Assembly (NCBI GenBank): GCA_021201315.1
Contig: JAJQFG010000007.1
Coordinates: 1 to 45,667 of the forward strand
Direction: 5' to 3'
DNA: 45,667 nucleotides
Origin: Erysipelotrichaceae bacterium
GTDB taxonomy: Bacteria; Bacillota_I; Bacilli_A; Erysipelotrichales; Coprobacillaceae
Below the pieces are notes generated by a model. That model made no database searches, had not been told where the DNA came from, and saw only the letters and a program-made list of their open reading frames with translations. Position 1 is the stretch's first letter. Each line of letters begins with the position of its first letter. The position numbers and the translations under genes were made by a program. Positions 33,718-42,217 of the stretch are shown here, in pieces.

Positions 33718-34749
33718 TTAAAATGATGGTGCAGCCATCTTTATTCCTTTTGTTTCTTCAATACCATACATTATATTCATATTTTGTATAGCTTGACCTG
33801 CAGCCCCTTTAACCATATTATCAATAGCTGACACAACAATGACTTGATGATATCTAGGTTCATAATGTAATGATATATCACAATAATTAGAATATTTCAC
33901 AAACTTCAAATCAGCTACTTTACCATTCAATACTCTAATAAAATATTCATCATCATAATACTTATGATAAGCACTCATAACATCATCAAAAGTCACATCT
34001 TCTTTTAATTTAACATACATTGTAGAAACAATACCTCTATTAATAGGCAATAAATGAGGTACAAATGTCACATGAATATCTTCATGAGCCGTTTTAGATA
34101 ATTCCTGTTCTATTTCAGGTGTATGTCGATGATTTCCTATCTTATAAGGATGGAATGATTCATTACATCTAGGGAAATGTGAATCTTCTGTTAAAGTTTT
34201 TCCTGCACCTGTTGTTCCTGATTTAGAATCAATGACTATATCATTATTTAAATTTAAATGTTCACTTAATAATGGATATAAACCTAAAGTAATAGATGTA
34301 GGATAACAACCAGGATTACCTATAATCGTCGCATTTTTAATCTTATCACGATTCACTTCACTTAAACCATAAACTTGTTTTTTATGAAGTTCTTTTTCAC
34401 TATAATCTTTACCATACCATTCTTTATAATCGGCTTCATTATCCAATCTAAAATCAGCCCCTAAATCAATAAACTTCTTTCCATGTTCATCACAAAGCTT
34501 CGCATATTTTTCACTAATACCAGCAGGAAGTGATGCAAAAATCATTTCTGCTTTATGTAATACAGCTTCATCACTTTCAAAGAATCTATCATCATAACCA
34601 TAAAAAGCTGGATATAAATCAGAAATTGATTGACCAATATAACTTTGCGAACTAACAGCCACAATTTCTACTTCATCATGTCCCAATAATAATCTATATA
34701 ATTCAATGCCAGCATAACCACTTGCACCAATAATCCCTACTTTAATCAT
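33718..34749 (-). CDS. argC: N-acetyl-gamma-glutamyl-phosphate reductase
   Basis: A 343-residue NADPH-dependent reductase making N-acetylglutamate semialdehyde. The Rossmann start GIIGASGYAGIEL and the catalytic C148 in GNPGCYPTS are clear, as are the SGTTGAGK and HRHTPEIEQEL elements. The ATG overlaps the argH stop (ATGA), giving translational coupling, with GGAGGCG as ribosome site. Confidence 0.95.
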   Translation of the reverse strand: MIKVGIIGASGYAGIELYRLLLGHDEVEIVAVSSQSYIGQSISDLYPAFYGYDDRFFESDEAVLHKAEMIFASLPAGISEKYAKLCDEHGKKFIDLGADFRLDNEADYKEWYGKDYSEKELHKKQVYGLSEVNRDKIKNATIIGNPGCYPTSITLGLYPLLSEHLNLNNDIVIDSKSGTTGAGKTLTEDSHFPRCNESFHPYKIGNHRHTPEIEQELSKTAHEDIHVTFVPHLLPINRGIVSTMYVKLKEDVTFDDVMSAYHKYYDDEYFIRVLNGKVADLKFVKYSNYCDISLHYEPRYHQVIVVSAIDNMVKGAAGQAIQNMNIMYGIEETKGIKMAAPSF

Positions 34750-36125
34750 TTCAACGCCTCCAATTGATCCTTCATCAGTTGAATTGATTTCTTCACTGCT
34801 TCAGGTGAAGGACCTCCATCTACTAATCTATTTTTTACACAAGTATCTAATGAAATAGCTTCATAAACACTTTCTTCAAATGTTTCATCAAATGATTGAT
34901 AAACATCCAATGACAAAGTCTCTAACACTTCATCATGATCTATACAATAAGCCACTAATTGACCTACTGTCTTATAAGCATCTCTAAATGCCTTACCATG
35001 TTTAACCAAATAATCGGCACAATCTGTTGCATTAATGAATCCTTTAGCCGCAAATTCACGCATCTTTTTAGGATAAACTTTCATAGTTCTAAGCATATCT
35101 GTAAATACTGGTAAACATAACTTAACTGTATCAATAGCATCAAACAATGCTTCTTTATCTTCTTGCATATCTTTATTATAAGCTAAAGGTAAGCCTTTCA
35201 TCATTGTAAGTAATGCATTATTATCACCAATAACTCTTGCGGTTTTACCTCTAACAAGTTCAGCGATATCAGGATTTTTCTTTTGTGGCATAATAGATGA
35301 TCCTGTTGCATAAGCATCGTCTAATTCAATATACTTATATTCCCAAGAACACCACAAAATCATTTCTTCACTAAATCTTGATAAATGCATCATAATAAGT
35401 GCTAAATCATTGGCTAATTCAATCGCATAATCTCTATCACTTACACCATCCAGTGAATTATGACATATATCTTTCATATCTAATTGCTTTGCAACATAGT
35501 ATCTATCAATAGGATATGTTGTAGTAGCCAAAGCTCCACTGCCTAAAGGTGATACATTCATTCTATCAAAACAATCATCTAATCTTGTAATATCACGATA
35601 AAACATTTGGGCGTAAGCCATTAAGTGATGGCCAAATGTTATAGGCTGGGCACGTTGAAGATGGGTATAACCACACATAATGGTTTCAGTATGTTTTGAT
35701 GCTTGATCCATGATCACTTCAATGATATCTATTAACATTTGTCTTATCTCTTTGATTTCATCACGTGTATATAAACGTAAATCTAAAGCGACTTGATCAT
35801 TACGTGATCTTGCAGTATGTAGTTTTTTACCACTGATAGGATATTTCTTTGTGAGTTCACTTTCAATAAACATATGAATATCTTCAGCATTAGGATCAAA
35901 TAATAAATCTCCACTTTCTAAATCTGCTAAAATCTCATCTAAACCTGTTAATATTTCATTCAAATTATTTTCATCAATGATACCTTGTTTACATAACGTT
36001 TTTGCATGAGCCTTACTTCCCATAATATCATGTTTATACATTCTTGCATCAAAAGATATTGATGAATTAAAAGCATTGACATCTTCATTGATTTCTTTTT
36101 TAAATCTTCCAGCCCATAAAGCCAT
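34746..36125 (-). CDS. argH: Argininosuccinate lyase
   Basis: A 459-residue lyase splitting argininosuccinate into arginine and fumarate. MALWAGRF opens it, and the family signature SSIMPQKKNPDIAEL, the TARSRNDQ loop and HLQRAQP are all intact. The ATG at 36125 is chosen because AGGAGTG lies just upstream; the GTG three codons earlier overlaps that site. It follows argG by 11 nt in the operon. Confidence 0.95.
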   Translation of the reverse strand: MALWAGRFKKEINEDVNAFNSSISFDARMYKHDIMGSKAHAKTLCKQGIIDENNLNEILTGLDEILADLESGDLLFDPNAEDIHMFIESELTKKYPISGKKLHTARSRNDQVALDLRLYTRDEIKEIRQMLIDIIEVIMDQASKHTETIMCGYTHLQRAQPITFGHHLMAYAQMFYRDITRLDDCFDRMNVSPLGSGALATTTYPIDRYYVAKQLDMKDICHNSLDGVSDRDYAIELANDLALIMMHLSRFSEEMILWCSWEYKYIELDDAYATGSSIMPQKKNPDIAELVRGKTARVIGDNNALLTMMKGLPLAYNKDMQEDKEALFDAIDTVKLCLPVFTDMLRTMKVYPKKMREFAAKGFINATDCADYLVKHGKAFRDAYKTVGQLVAYCIDHDEVLETLSLDVYQSFDETFEESVYEAISLDTCVKNRLVDGGPSPEAVKKSIQLMKDQLEALK

Positions 36126-36136
36126 TGTAATCACTC

Positions 36137-37357
36137 CTATTTATTTCTTTTTTGATCTAATAAAGCTTTTACTTTAATTGGTAATCCGTATAAGTTAATG
36201 AATCCTTGAGAATCCATTTGATTATAATCTTCATCTTCTCCAAATGAAGCAGTTTGTTCACTATATAAAGTATCAGGAGAAGTCATACCAGCCTCAATAA
36301 TATTACCTTTATATAATTTTAACTTAATATCACCATTAACACTCTTTTGTGTTTCGTCAACAAAGGCTAATAAAGCTTTAGTTAAAGGTGTATACCATTG
36401 ACCATTATATAAGATATCCGCTAATTTTAATCCAACTGTTTGTTTAAAATGTTGTGTTTCTTTATCTAAGCAGATTTCTTCTAAATCAGCATGTGCCTTA
36501 TAAAGAATAGTTCCACCTGGTGTTTCATAAACACCTCTAGATTTCATACCTACTAATCTATTTTCAACCATATCCATGATACCTATACCATTAGCACCAC
36601 CAATTTTATTTAATTTTTGAATTAAAGTAACACCATCCATTTCTTCACCATTTAAAGCAACTGGTTCGCCATTCTTAAATGTTAAAGTAATATATGTAGG
36701 TGTATCTGGTGCTTTTTCAGGAGTAACACCTAATTCAAGAATCTTATCATAATCTGGTTCATTAGCAGGATTTTCTAAATCTAAACCTTCATGAGATAAG
36801 TGCCATAAGTTTTTATCTTTTGAATAATTAGTTTCTCTATTAATCTTTAATGGAATATTTCTTGCTTCTGCATATTCAATTTCATCTTCTCTACTCTTTA
36901 ATTCCCATACTCTCCAAGGAGCAATAATATCTAATTCTGGAGCAAATGCTTTAATAGTTAATTCAAATCTAACTTGGTCATTACCTTTACCAGTACATCC
37001 ATGACAAATGGCATCTGCACCTTCTGCTTTAGCAATTTCTACTAATTTTTTAGCAATTATTGGTCTTGCAAGAGAAGTACCTAATAAATATTTATTTTCA
37101 TAAATAGCATTTGCTTTAATAGCAGGGAAAATAAAATCATAAACAAATTCTTTCTTACAATCTGCACAATAATATTTAGAAGCTCCTGTAGCAAGGGCTT
37201 TTTCTTCTAATCCTTCTAATTCTTCTGGACCTTGTCCAACATCTCCAGCTACTGCAATAACTTCACAACCATAATTTTCTTTTAACCATGCAATAATAAT
37301 TGAAGTATCCAAACCACCTGAATAAGCTAAAACGACTTTCTTGTATTTCTTTTCCAT
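36137..37357 (-). CDS. argG: Argininosuccinate synthase
   Basis: A 406-residue ATP-dependent ligase joining citrulline and aspartate. The PP-loop AYSGGLDTS, the [14 protein letters not shown] block, and the [17 protein letters not shown] region are intact. The ATG at 37357 has AAGGAGATATAAAA before it; 11 upstream in-frame codons lie inside the leader RNA and are rejected. It is the first gene of the operon, controlled by the T-box leader upstream. Confidence 0.95.
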   Translation of the reverse strand: MEKKYKKVVLAYSGGLDTSIIIAWLKENYGCEVIAVAGDVGQGPEELEGLEEKALATGASKYYCADCKKEFVYDFIFPAIKANAIYENKYLLGTSLARPIIAKKLVEIAKAEGADAICHGCTGKGNDQVRFELTIKAFAPELDIIAPWRVWELKSREDEIEYAEARNIPLKINRETNYSKDKNLWHLSHEGLDLENPANEPDYDKILELGVTPEKAPDTPTYITLTFKNGEPVALNGEEMDGVTLIQKLNKIGGANGIGIMDMVENRLVGMKSRGVYETPGGTILYKAHADLEEICLDKETQHFKQTVGLKLADILYNGQWYTPLTKALLAFVDETQKSVNGDIKLKLYKGNIIEAGMTSPDTLYSEQTASFGEDEDYNQMDSQGFINLYGLPIKVKALLDQKRNK

Positions 37358-37399
37358 TTTTATATCTCCTTTTTCTTTATATAAAATCATTGATAGAAT

Positions 37400-37429
37400 T
37401 AAAAACGCCTCTGGAAAAATCCAGAGACG
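37400..37429 (-). terminator. Leader terminator of the Arg T-box
   Basis: CCTCTGGA / TCCAGAG arms with flanking C-G pairs and an A-rich loop, followed by TTTTT on the minus strand. It lies just after the conserved T-box sequence and would stop transcription when charged tRNA is abundant. Confidence 0.88.
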
Positions 37430-37630
37430 TAAAAGTACGCGGTACCACTCTAGTTGTTATTGCTAACCCCTCAAACCTTTAACGCAGGTCACGTTCCATT
37501 ATACTTAATTCCAATGGACACTCACAGGTGCGCTTCATCTATTATATTCTTAGTAACCTTTCACTCTGTGTTACCTCGCTAAAAGTCTACAATAAACTAC
37601 TCTCCTGATCAACGATTTCACTTCTAATAT
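37400..37630 (-). promoter_or_regulatory. T-box riboswitch leader, Arg-type
   Basis: The minus strand holds AGAGTGGTACCGCG (plus 37438-37451), a near-perfect match to the T-box core, followed by the terminator. Near the 3' side of stem I, CGC at plus 37530-37532 precedes ACCTGTGAG, the usual place for the specifier, and CGC is an arginine codon. The leader therefore senses uncharged tRNA-Arg and turns on argGHCJBF during arginine shortage. The specifier call is by alignment to the family pattern. Confidence 0.9.
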
Positions 37631-37636
37631 GCGTTT

Positions 37637-37665
37637 ATCATACAGTGATGCTTTTTATTTGTCAA
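37637..37665 (-). promoter_or_regulatory. Promoter of the arg operon leader
   Basis: TTGACA (plus 37660-37665) and TATGAT (plus 37637-37642) with a 17-nt spacer form a strong promoter on the minus strand, a few nt before the T-box leader. Confidence 0.88.
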
Positions 37666-37761
37666 CAATTTTTTGAAAATTCCTAAATAATTTCTGTAGA
37701 AAAAGGATTTGGAAATTTCGTATGAAATATCCATAGTTATATGTTGATTATTAGCAAATTA

Positions 37762-37770
37762 TGTTATAAT
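37762..37770 (+). promoter_or_regulatory. Extended -10 promoter of the small peptide locus
   Basis: TGTTATAAT is a perfect extended -10, about 30 nt before the first small ORF. A weak TTGATT lies 15 nt upstream of the hexamer. The transcript would run to the terminator near 38020. Confidence 0.6.
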
Positions 37771-37799
37771 GTTATTGAATTTTTAGAGGAGGACATACG

Positions 37800-37841
37800 A
37801 TGTTTAAACAACCTTATAAAGGAAAGGTTGGGCATCCATAA
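37800..37841 (+). CDS. 13-residue leader-like peptide
   Basis: ATG with an excellent GAGGAGG 8 nt upstream, encoding MFKQPYKGKVGHP. A short inverted pair (CAACCTT / AAGGTTG) lies inside it. It is too short to judge by composition. It may be a leader controlling the next small ORF or a by-product of an RNA structure. Confidence 0.35.
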   Translation: MFKQPYKGKVGHP

Positions 37842-37876
37842 GCGTATTTTATTAAGATTAAGAAAGGAATCCAACA

Positions 37877-37936
37877 ATGGAATATCTAAGTATTATCTTT
37901 TTAATACTTGTAATTGTAGCTATATTAATGAAATAA
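37877..37936 (+). CDS. 19-residue hydrophobic peptide, possible type I toxin
   Basis: ATG with AAGGAAT upstream encodes MEYLSIIFLILVIVAILMK, a single membrane-spanning helix with a Lys end. Its transcript shares a terminator and a repeated segment with a convergent antisense RNA, the outline of Fst/par-type type I toxin-antitoxin modules. Known Fst toxins are about 33 residues with a charged tail, so this one is unusually short. The function is inferred from arrangement only. Confidence 0.45.
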   Translation: MEYLSIIFLILVIVAILMK

Positions 37937-37940
37937 TATA

Positions 37941-37970
37941 GTTTAAATCAGGTTAAAGCTTAATGATGTC
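37941..37970. repeat. Left copy of an imperfect direct repeat
   Basis: TTTAAATCAGG, then TTA, GCTTAA and GATGTC are repeated in the same order at 38027-38062, on the other side of the terminator. Because the antisense RNA reads the right copy, it could pair with this copy in the peptide mRNA. Confidence 0.55.
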
Positions 37971-37984
37971 CAAACCTAAAATTC

Positions 37985-38060
37985 ACACTAAAAGGAGTGC
38001 TGCAACACTCCTTTTAGCTTTTTAAAGTTTTAAATCAGATTACATCTACGCTTAAAGATG
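37985..38060 (-). ncRNA. Candidate antisense RNA, convergent to the peptide mRNA
   Basis: From a strong minus-strand promoter the transcript would start near 38060, read through the right repeat copy and the shared hairpin, and end near 37985, giving about 75 nt with no useful ORF. This size and layout match RNAII antitoxins of par/Fst loci. Confidence 0.5.
37988..38023. terminator. Shared terminator of the peptide locus
   Basis: A perfect 12-bp stem (CTAAAAGGAGTG / CACTCCTTTTAG) with a 6-nt loop; CTTTTT follows on the plus strand and a weaker T-run (GAATTTT) follows on the minus strand. Confidence 0.82.
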
Positions 38061-38062
38061 TC
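38027..38062. repeat. Right copy of the imperfect direct repeat
   Basis: TTTTAAATCAG, TTA, GCTTAA and GATGTC in the same order as the copy at 37941-37970, with an 8-nt insertion between TTA and GCTTAA. It falls in the 5' part of the candidate antisense RNA. Confidence 0.55.
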
Positions 38063-38066
38063 ACCT

Positions 38067-38096
38067 ATATTATTACATAATTTTTTGTTTTGTCAA
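38067..38096 (-). promoter_or_regulatory. Promoter of the candidate antisense RNA
   Basis: TTGACA (plus 38091-38096) and TAATAT (plus 38067-38072) with an 18-nt spacer on the minus strand. No ORF with a ribosome site follows, which suggests a non-coding product. Confidence 0.65.
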
Positions 38097-38196
38097 CAAT
38101 TATAATTTTTATGAATTTCACATAAGAAAATAACTAGTCGAATATAGATAAGTATGATAAAATCTTTATATCATATATTTAAGGGGAGAGATACTA

Positions 38197-39843
38197 ATGA
38201 GTGATTTTAATGAATCTGATATTTTAAATAATCTAAAACAAAAATTGAACAGCGAACCTAAGAAACCATCTTCTAGAAAAACAAATAGTGAATCAATAAA
38301 TCTAGCTATTAGTTTAGACAATATTATCAAAATTCTTTCTAAGACAGATAAATTATCAGGAAGAGAAAAAGCCCTCATTGAACTGCAACAATTACAATAT
38401 GATTATGCTGATGGCTATGGACATTATGGACCAACAATATCTAAACTGACTGATTTACTTGCTAAGTATAAGAAGTTATACACATATAGCGATTCACTTG
38501 CAGAATCAGAGATGAATAAAGAAATCAAAGAAAAACATCATGAAATTTTTGATGATGAACTCAAACGATTTTTCATACAATGGATTTGTTTTTCTTTAAT
38601 ATATTTATTTTTCTGCATACTATCATTGGGTGGTTTTTGGTTTGGATTATTTTATTTGATTGCTGCTATTGTATTACTCATATTTGGTATGACAGATTAT
38701 GGAGAAAATGTTTTTTTGATCGCATTATGTGAACCTATACCGCTTTTTATTGTTTTAGTGGAATGGTTTTTTGGTGTAGAAGGTTTTTATCTTTTTTCTA
38801 TTGAACTTCATCAACTTGTGCAATGGTTCATTTTGATAGTTTTTCTAGTGATAAATTTCAGTGGACAATATAGTTTAACTCGTAAATGGAATAATGAAGA
38901 TAAAAGTATGAATAATCGCATCTTATATGCTAGAAAAATGACAAGTGATATTAAAGAAATGCGTGAAGAATTATTAAAATTAAAAGAGCCATTATATCAA
39001 GAGTATGATAAAGTTCGAAGTGAATATGTTCATAAATATAGTGAATATTTATCTGACAACGAAAAAACAAACTTATGTAGAGATTTGCCTGAAACATTTT
39101 GGTGGGAAATACCAAGAGAAGAAGTTAGTTCTATAACAATTAATTTACGATCTGTTAGTACAGAATCCGATAATGCTGATAATTATGTTAGAAGAGAAGC
39201 CACATATTATTTAGACACAAATTATTCTGCATTATATCCAAATATGAATCAATTTAGAAAAAACTATTTATCTATTTTTAATGGTTGTAGAATTAATGGA
39301 GTTTGTTATGAAGTTGAATATGAACAAATTATAGCTTGTGAACCTGTGACATATACGACAACGCGTACAGAAAATAAATATTCTAGCTTTAAAAAAACAC
39401 TTGCTATGGGAAGTTATATGGGATTAGGTAATGATATTGATAAAGCATTCAACAATGGTGAAATATCTAGTACTGAATATCAAGAATTAAGATCACTGTA
39501 TCTTGCTGGAGGATCAAATTTAGATGATAAGCTCAATGATACAATTACAATTGAAGAAACTGAAACTTATACACCTCATGATCATAAAGCAAAAAATGTA
39601 GGTTATATTATGCTATTAAATGATCCACAAAGTAAAGGTTATGCACTTGTTGATATATCTGGTGTATATCAACATATGGAGCATATTGAAGAAACTTTAC
39701 ATCCACGATATGTTGGTGGTTCCTATTATGGAACTGCACCATTTATGCCTAAAATCAAAATAACTCGTATACTTGGTGATCCTGTTAAAAGAGATCCTAA
39801 AGCAGTGGCAAAAATGCATTTTATGCGTGAAGAATGTCGATAA
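38197..39843 (+). CDS. Four-TM membrane protein of unknown function
   Basis: A 548-residue protein not assigned to a known family. Residues 1-120 are charged and helical, followed by four hydrophobic segments (about 125-145, 147-165, 171-193 and 206-224), a coiled coil (about 235-290), and a mixed alpha/beta region (300-548) with PETFWWEIPREE, EATYYLDTNY, a Thr-rich strand TYTTTRTE, and a repeated ETYTPHDH/GYIMLLND section. No signal peptide or catalytic motif is evident. AAGGGGAGAG precedes the ATG and a TATGAT box lies about 39 nt upstream. It stands alone between the peptide locus and a terminator. Confidence 0.8.
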   Translation: MSDFNESDILNNLKQKLNSEPKKPSSRKTNSESINLAISLDNIIKILSKTDKLSGREKALIELQQLQYDYADGYGHYGPTISKLTDLLAKYKKLYTYSDSLAESEMNKEIKEKHHEIFDDELKRFFIQWICFSLIYLFFCILSLGGFWFGLFYLIAAIVLLIFGMTDYGENVFLIALCEPIPLFIVLVEWFFGVEGFYLFSIELHQLVQWFILIVFLVINFSGQYSLTRKWNNEDKSMNNRILYARKMTSDIKEMREELLKLKEPLYQEYDKVRSEYVHKYSEYLSDNEKTNLCRDLPETFWWEIPREEVSSITINLRSVSTESDNADNYVRREATYYLDTNYSALYPNMNQFRKNYLSIFNGCRINGVCYEVEYEQIIACEPVTYTTTRTENKYSSFKKTLAMGSYMGLGNDIDKAFNNGEISSTEYQELRSLYLAGGSNLDDKLNDTITIEETETYTPHDHKAKNVGYIMLLNDPQSKGYALVDISGVYQHMEHIEETLHPRYVGGSYYGTAPFMPKIKITRILGDPVKRDPKAVAKMHFMREECR

Positions 39844-39845
39844 GC

Positions 39846-39873
39846 AAAAACGATCAATTACTGATCGTTTTTT
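39846..39873. terminator. Bidirectional terminator
   Basis: A 10-bp stem (AAAACGATCA / TGATCGTTTT) with a 5-nt loop and T/A runs on both sides, between the converging membrane-protein and TauE/SafE genes. Confidence 0.88.
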
Positions 39874-39889
39874 ATATCACAATTTCATT

Positions 39890-40603
39890 TTAAAATAATA
39901 AATTCACTATACCACTAATTCCTATCATAATATATGTAAGCTTTCTAAGGAAGGCGCCATTAAGCTTATCTACTATTTTAGTAGCTATTAATCCACCAAC
40001 CATAATACTTACAACCCCTATAGCAATATAAGGTAAATGAATTAGAGTAATAATACCATTATATATTCTAAAGCATGTATTATAGATACAATTAATCATA
40101 AAGAACAATGAAATTGTTCCAAGATATTCATGCGTATTATGGGTTTGTGATAAGAAATATAAAACCATTAAAGGTCCACCAATACCAAATAAGCCATCGC
40201 ACATAGCTGATACAACTATACATATAAATGAAACAACAAGGCTTAACTTCTTTCTTTCGCCTTTATCAATGAACAAGTAATAAATAGCTAATATAACCAA
40301 AAATACACCAAATATTTTTTTCATTAATGTTTGATTGACTGTAGTAGCTAAAGTAATTGTAATACTACATACCAAAATATATAAAATAGCTGGTGGGATA
40401 ATCTTTTTAAGATTAATATATTGTCGATAATTAACAACCATGATCAAATTTAAGAATGTACAAATGGCTGTTGAAATACCTGCTGCTTGAAGTAATGCAA
40501 AAATATATGGAAACACCATCATCATAACAATGGAAGCCCCAAAACCAGTAACTCCTTGAACCAAACCTGCTAATAAAGCTATACCCATAATCATATAAAC
40601 CAT
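39890..40603 (-). CDS. TauE/SafE-family sulfite/anion exporter
   Basis: A 237-residue integral membrane protein with about seven hydrophobic segments in the two-half DUF81 layout: GLVQGVTGFGASIVMM in the first half and CDGLFGIGGPLMVLYFL in the second, the family's paired Gly-rich signatures. Members move sulfite, sulfoacetate or related organic anions; the substrate is not predictable. GAGGGAGAG lies 9-10 nt before the ATG. It is monocistronic, with a clear promoter. Confidence 0.88.
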   Translation of the reverse strand: MVYMIMGIALLAGLVQGVTGFGASIVMMMVFPYIFALLQAAGISTAICTFLNLIMVVNYRQYINLKKIIPPAILYILVCSITITLATTVNQTLMKKIFGVFLVILAIYYLFIDKGERKKLSLVVSFICIVVSAMCDGLFGIGGPLMVLYFLSQTHNTHEYLGTISLFFMINCIYNTCFRIYNGIITLIHLPYIAIGVVSIMVGGLIATKIVDKLNGAFLRKLTYIMIGISGIVNLLF

Positions 40604-40636
40604 TTTCTTCTCTCCCTCTTATTATCATATAAGTTG

Positions 40637-40664
40637 ATTATATAAAAACCATTATAAATATCAA
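40637..40664 (-). promoter_or_regulatory. Promoter of the TauE/SafE gene
   Basis: On the minus strand TTGATA (plus 40659-40664) and TATAAT (plus 40637-40642) with a 16-nt spacer, about 33 nt before the start codon. Confidence 0.7.
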
Positions 40665-40714
40665 GAAATTTTTAAAATCCCAAAAATCGCAACAAATACC
40701 AAAATATTAAACTG

Positions 40715-40749
40715 TTTAGTATAACAACTAAAAGCGATGCAGCTTGCAT
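40715..40749. promoter_or_regulatory. Paired small palindromes before the flavoprotein genes
   Basis: TTTAGT / ACTAAA (6-nt spacer, 40715-40732) and ATGCA / TGCAT (3-nt spacer, 40737-40749) lie side by side in the divergent gap. They may be binding sites for a regulator of the redox genes. The plus-strand promoter could not be placed with confidence. Confidence 0.35.
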
Positions 40750-40790
40750 ATTCATTGAAAGTGATTTAAAATATTTGCAAGGAGGTTTTG

Positions 40791-41360
40791 ATGATGAAAA
40801 AAGACTTAGGCGTTAAAGCATTTTTGTTCCCTATGCCTGTTCTTATGATAGCAACTTATAATGACGATGATAGTGTCAATGTTATGAATATGGCCTGGGG
40901 TGGCGTTTGTGGTGATAATATGGTTGCTTTAAATATTAGCGAAGACCATAAGACCGCAAAGAATATTAAGAAAAGACAAGCTTTTACGATTAGTGTTGCA
41001 GATAAAGATCATGTCGTAGAAGCTGACTATTTAGGTATTGATTCTGGCAATAAAGTATCTAATAAATTTGAAAAGACTGGTTTAACAGCAATTAAGAGTA
41101 CACGAGTTGATGCGCCAATTGTTGAAGAATTTCCTGTGACATTAGAATGTAAAGTGGCAGAGATTAATCATGATGCTGGTGGTTTTAGAGTAATTGGTGA
41201 AATTGTCAATACAATGGTTGATGAAAAAACTTTGGATGAAAATGGTAAGGTTGATCCTACGAAATTGAATGCCATATTATTTGATACTTTCCAATATGGT
41301 TATTATACAATTGGAGAAAAAGTAGGACAGGCTTGGAATAGTGGTAAAAAATTAAAGTAA
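40791..41360 (+). CDS. Flavin reductase-like FMN-binding protein
   Basis: A protein of about 189 residues with the split-barrel flavin reductase (flavoredoxin-type) fold: FPMPVLMIATYNDDDSVNVM, MAWGGVCGDNMVALNIS, HKTAKNIKKRQAFTISV and KFEKTGLT are characteristic. Family members bind FMN and reduce it or transfer electrons. AAGGAGG precedes two adjacent ATGs (40791, 40794) and either could be used; a TTG at 40788 is less likely. The iron-sulfur-like flavodoxin gene 12 nt downstream is a likely partner. Confidence 0.88.
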   Translation: MMKKDLGVKAFLFPMPVLMIATYNDDDSVNVMNMAWGGVCGDNMVALNISEDHKTAKNIKKRQAFTISVADKDHVVEADYLGIDSGNKVSNKFEKTGLTAIKSTRVDAPIVEEFPVTLECKVAEINHDAGGFRVIGEIVNTMVDEKTLDENGKVDPTKLNAILFDTFQYGYYTIGEKVGQAWNSGKKLK

Positions 41361-41372
41361 GGAGTATGAATT

Positions 41373-41993
41373 ATGGCAAAAGTATTATTAATTAATGGTA
41401 GTCCTCATCCTAAAGGCAATACGTATATTGCTTTAAATGAGGTTGCTGAAACATTAGAAGCATGTGGTATTGAAACTGAATTGATAACTGTTGGTAACAA
41501 AGTTATAAGAGGATGCATTGCTTGTGGTCAATGTAAAGAAAAAGGCCATTGTGTTTTTGATGATATGGTAAATGAAGTAGCACCTAAATTCGAAAAAGCT
41601 GATGGTTTAGTGATTGGTTCACCTGTATACTATGCATCTGCTAATGGAACAATGGTTTCATTTTTAGATAGGTTATTCTATAGTACACCTTTTGATAAGA
41701 CAATGAAAGTTGGTGCAAGTGTGGCTTGTTGTAGAAGATCTGGTAATACAGCTACATTTGATGAATTGAATAAGTATTTTACCATTTCTAATATGCCTGT
41801 TGTTTCTAGTAAGTATTGGAATAATATTCACGGTAGATTACAAGGTGAAGCAGTAGAAGATGCTGAAGGTCTTGCAACAATGCGTACTTTAGCTAAAAAT
41901 ATGGCTTTTCTTATCAAGAGTATTGAATTAGGTAAAGAAAGTATGGGGCTTCCTGAAAAAGAAGAACCAGTTATGACTAATTTTATAAAATAG
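41373..41993 (+). CDS. Flavodoxin-family NAD(P)H-dependent oxidoreductase
   Basis: A 206-residue flavoprotein. The FMN phosphate loop GSPHPKGNT (9-17), the C-x2-C-x2-C-x5-C cluster CIACGQCKEKGHC (about 48-60), and GSPVYYASANGTMVSFLDRLFY are typical of iron-sulfur flavoprotein/NADPH-dependent FMN reductase relatives. The Cys group may hold an iron-sulfur centre. AAGGAGTATG precedes the ATG. Co-transcribed with the flavin reductase-like gene, probably for reduction of quinones, nitro compounds or stress products. Confidence 0.88.
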   Translation: MAKVLLINGSPHPKGNTYIALNEVAETLEACGIETELITVGNKVIRGCIACGQCKEKGHCVFDDMVNEVAPKFEKADGLVIGSPVYYASANGTMVSFLDRLFYSTPFDKTMKVGASVACCRRSGNTATFDELNKYFTISNMPVVSSKYWNNIHGRLQGEAVEDAEGLATMRTLAKNMAFLIKSIELGKESMGLPEKEEPVMTNFIK

Positions 41994-42001
41994 GAGTTTT
42001 T

Positions 42002-42193
42002 ATGAAAGAATATAAGATGATTCATTTAAATAAAGGATTAAGATTATCCAGAGAAAAAGATTTGGAAGTTACTGAAAATCTTATTAATCAATATATAAAA
42101 GAAGGTTGGGAACTTCAACAAGTTATTTCTCCCAATGATGGTGGAGGTGCCATTATTGGACTGTTCTATAAAGAAAAATATGACAGATATTAA
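42002..42193 (+). CDS. DUF4177 family small protein
   Basis: A 63-residue protein with the DUF4177 outline: YKMI at the start, NQYIKEGWELQQVI in the middle and a GGAIIGLFYKE strand at the end. Function unknown in the family. AGGAGTTTTT precedes the ATG, and it is the last gene of the flavoprotein unit. Confidence 0.75.
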   Translation: MKEYKMIHLNKGLRLSREKDLEVTENLINQYIKEGWELQQVISPNDGGGAIIGLFYKEKYDRY

Positions 42194-42217
42194 AAGACTA
42201 GCTCGCGGCTAGTCTTT
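42193..42217. terminator. Bidirectional terminator
   Basis: A 10-bp stem (AAAGACTAGC / GCTAGTCTTT) with a 5-nt loop, overlapping the stop of the DUF4177 gene and the stop of the deacetylase gene. The minus strand has a following TTTT. Confidence 0.8.

Noticed and set aside
37741-37941. 66-residue plus-strand ORF over the small peptide locus
   Set aside because: It starts before the likely transcript start, lacks a ribosome site and overlaps two better-supported small ORFs in other frames.
38166-38378. Minus-strand ORF opposite the start of the 548-residue gene
   Set aside because: It is antisense to a gene with a clear ribosome site and has no family features.
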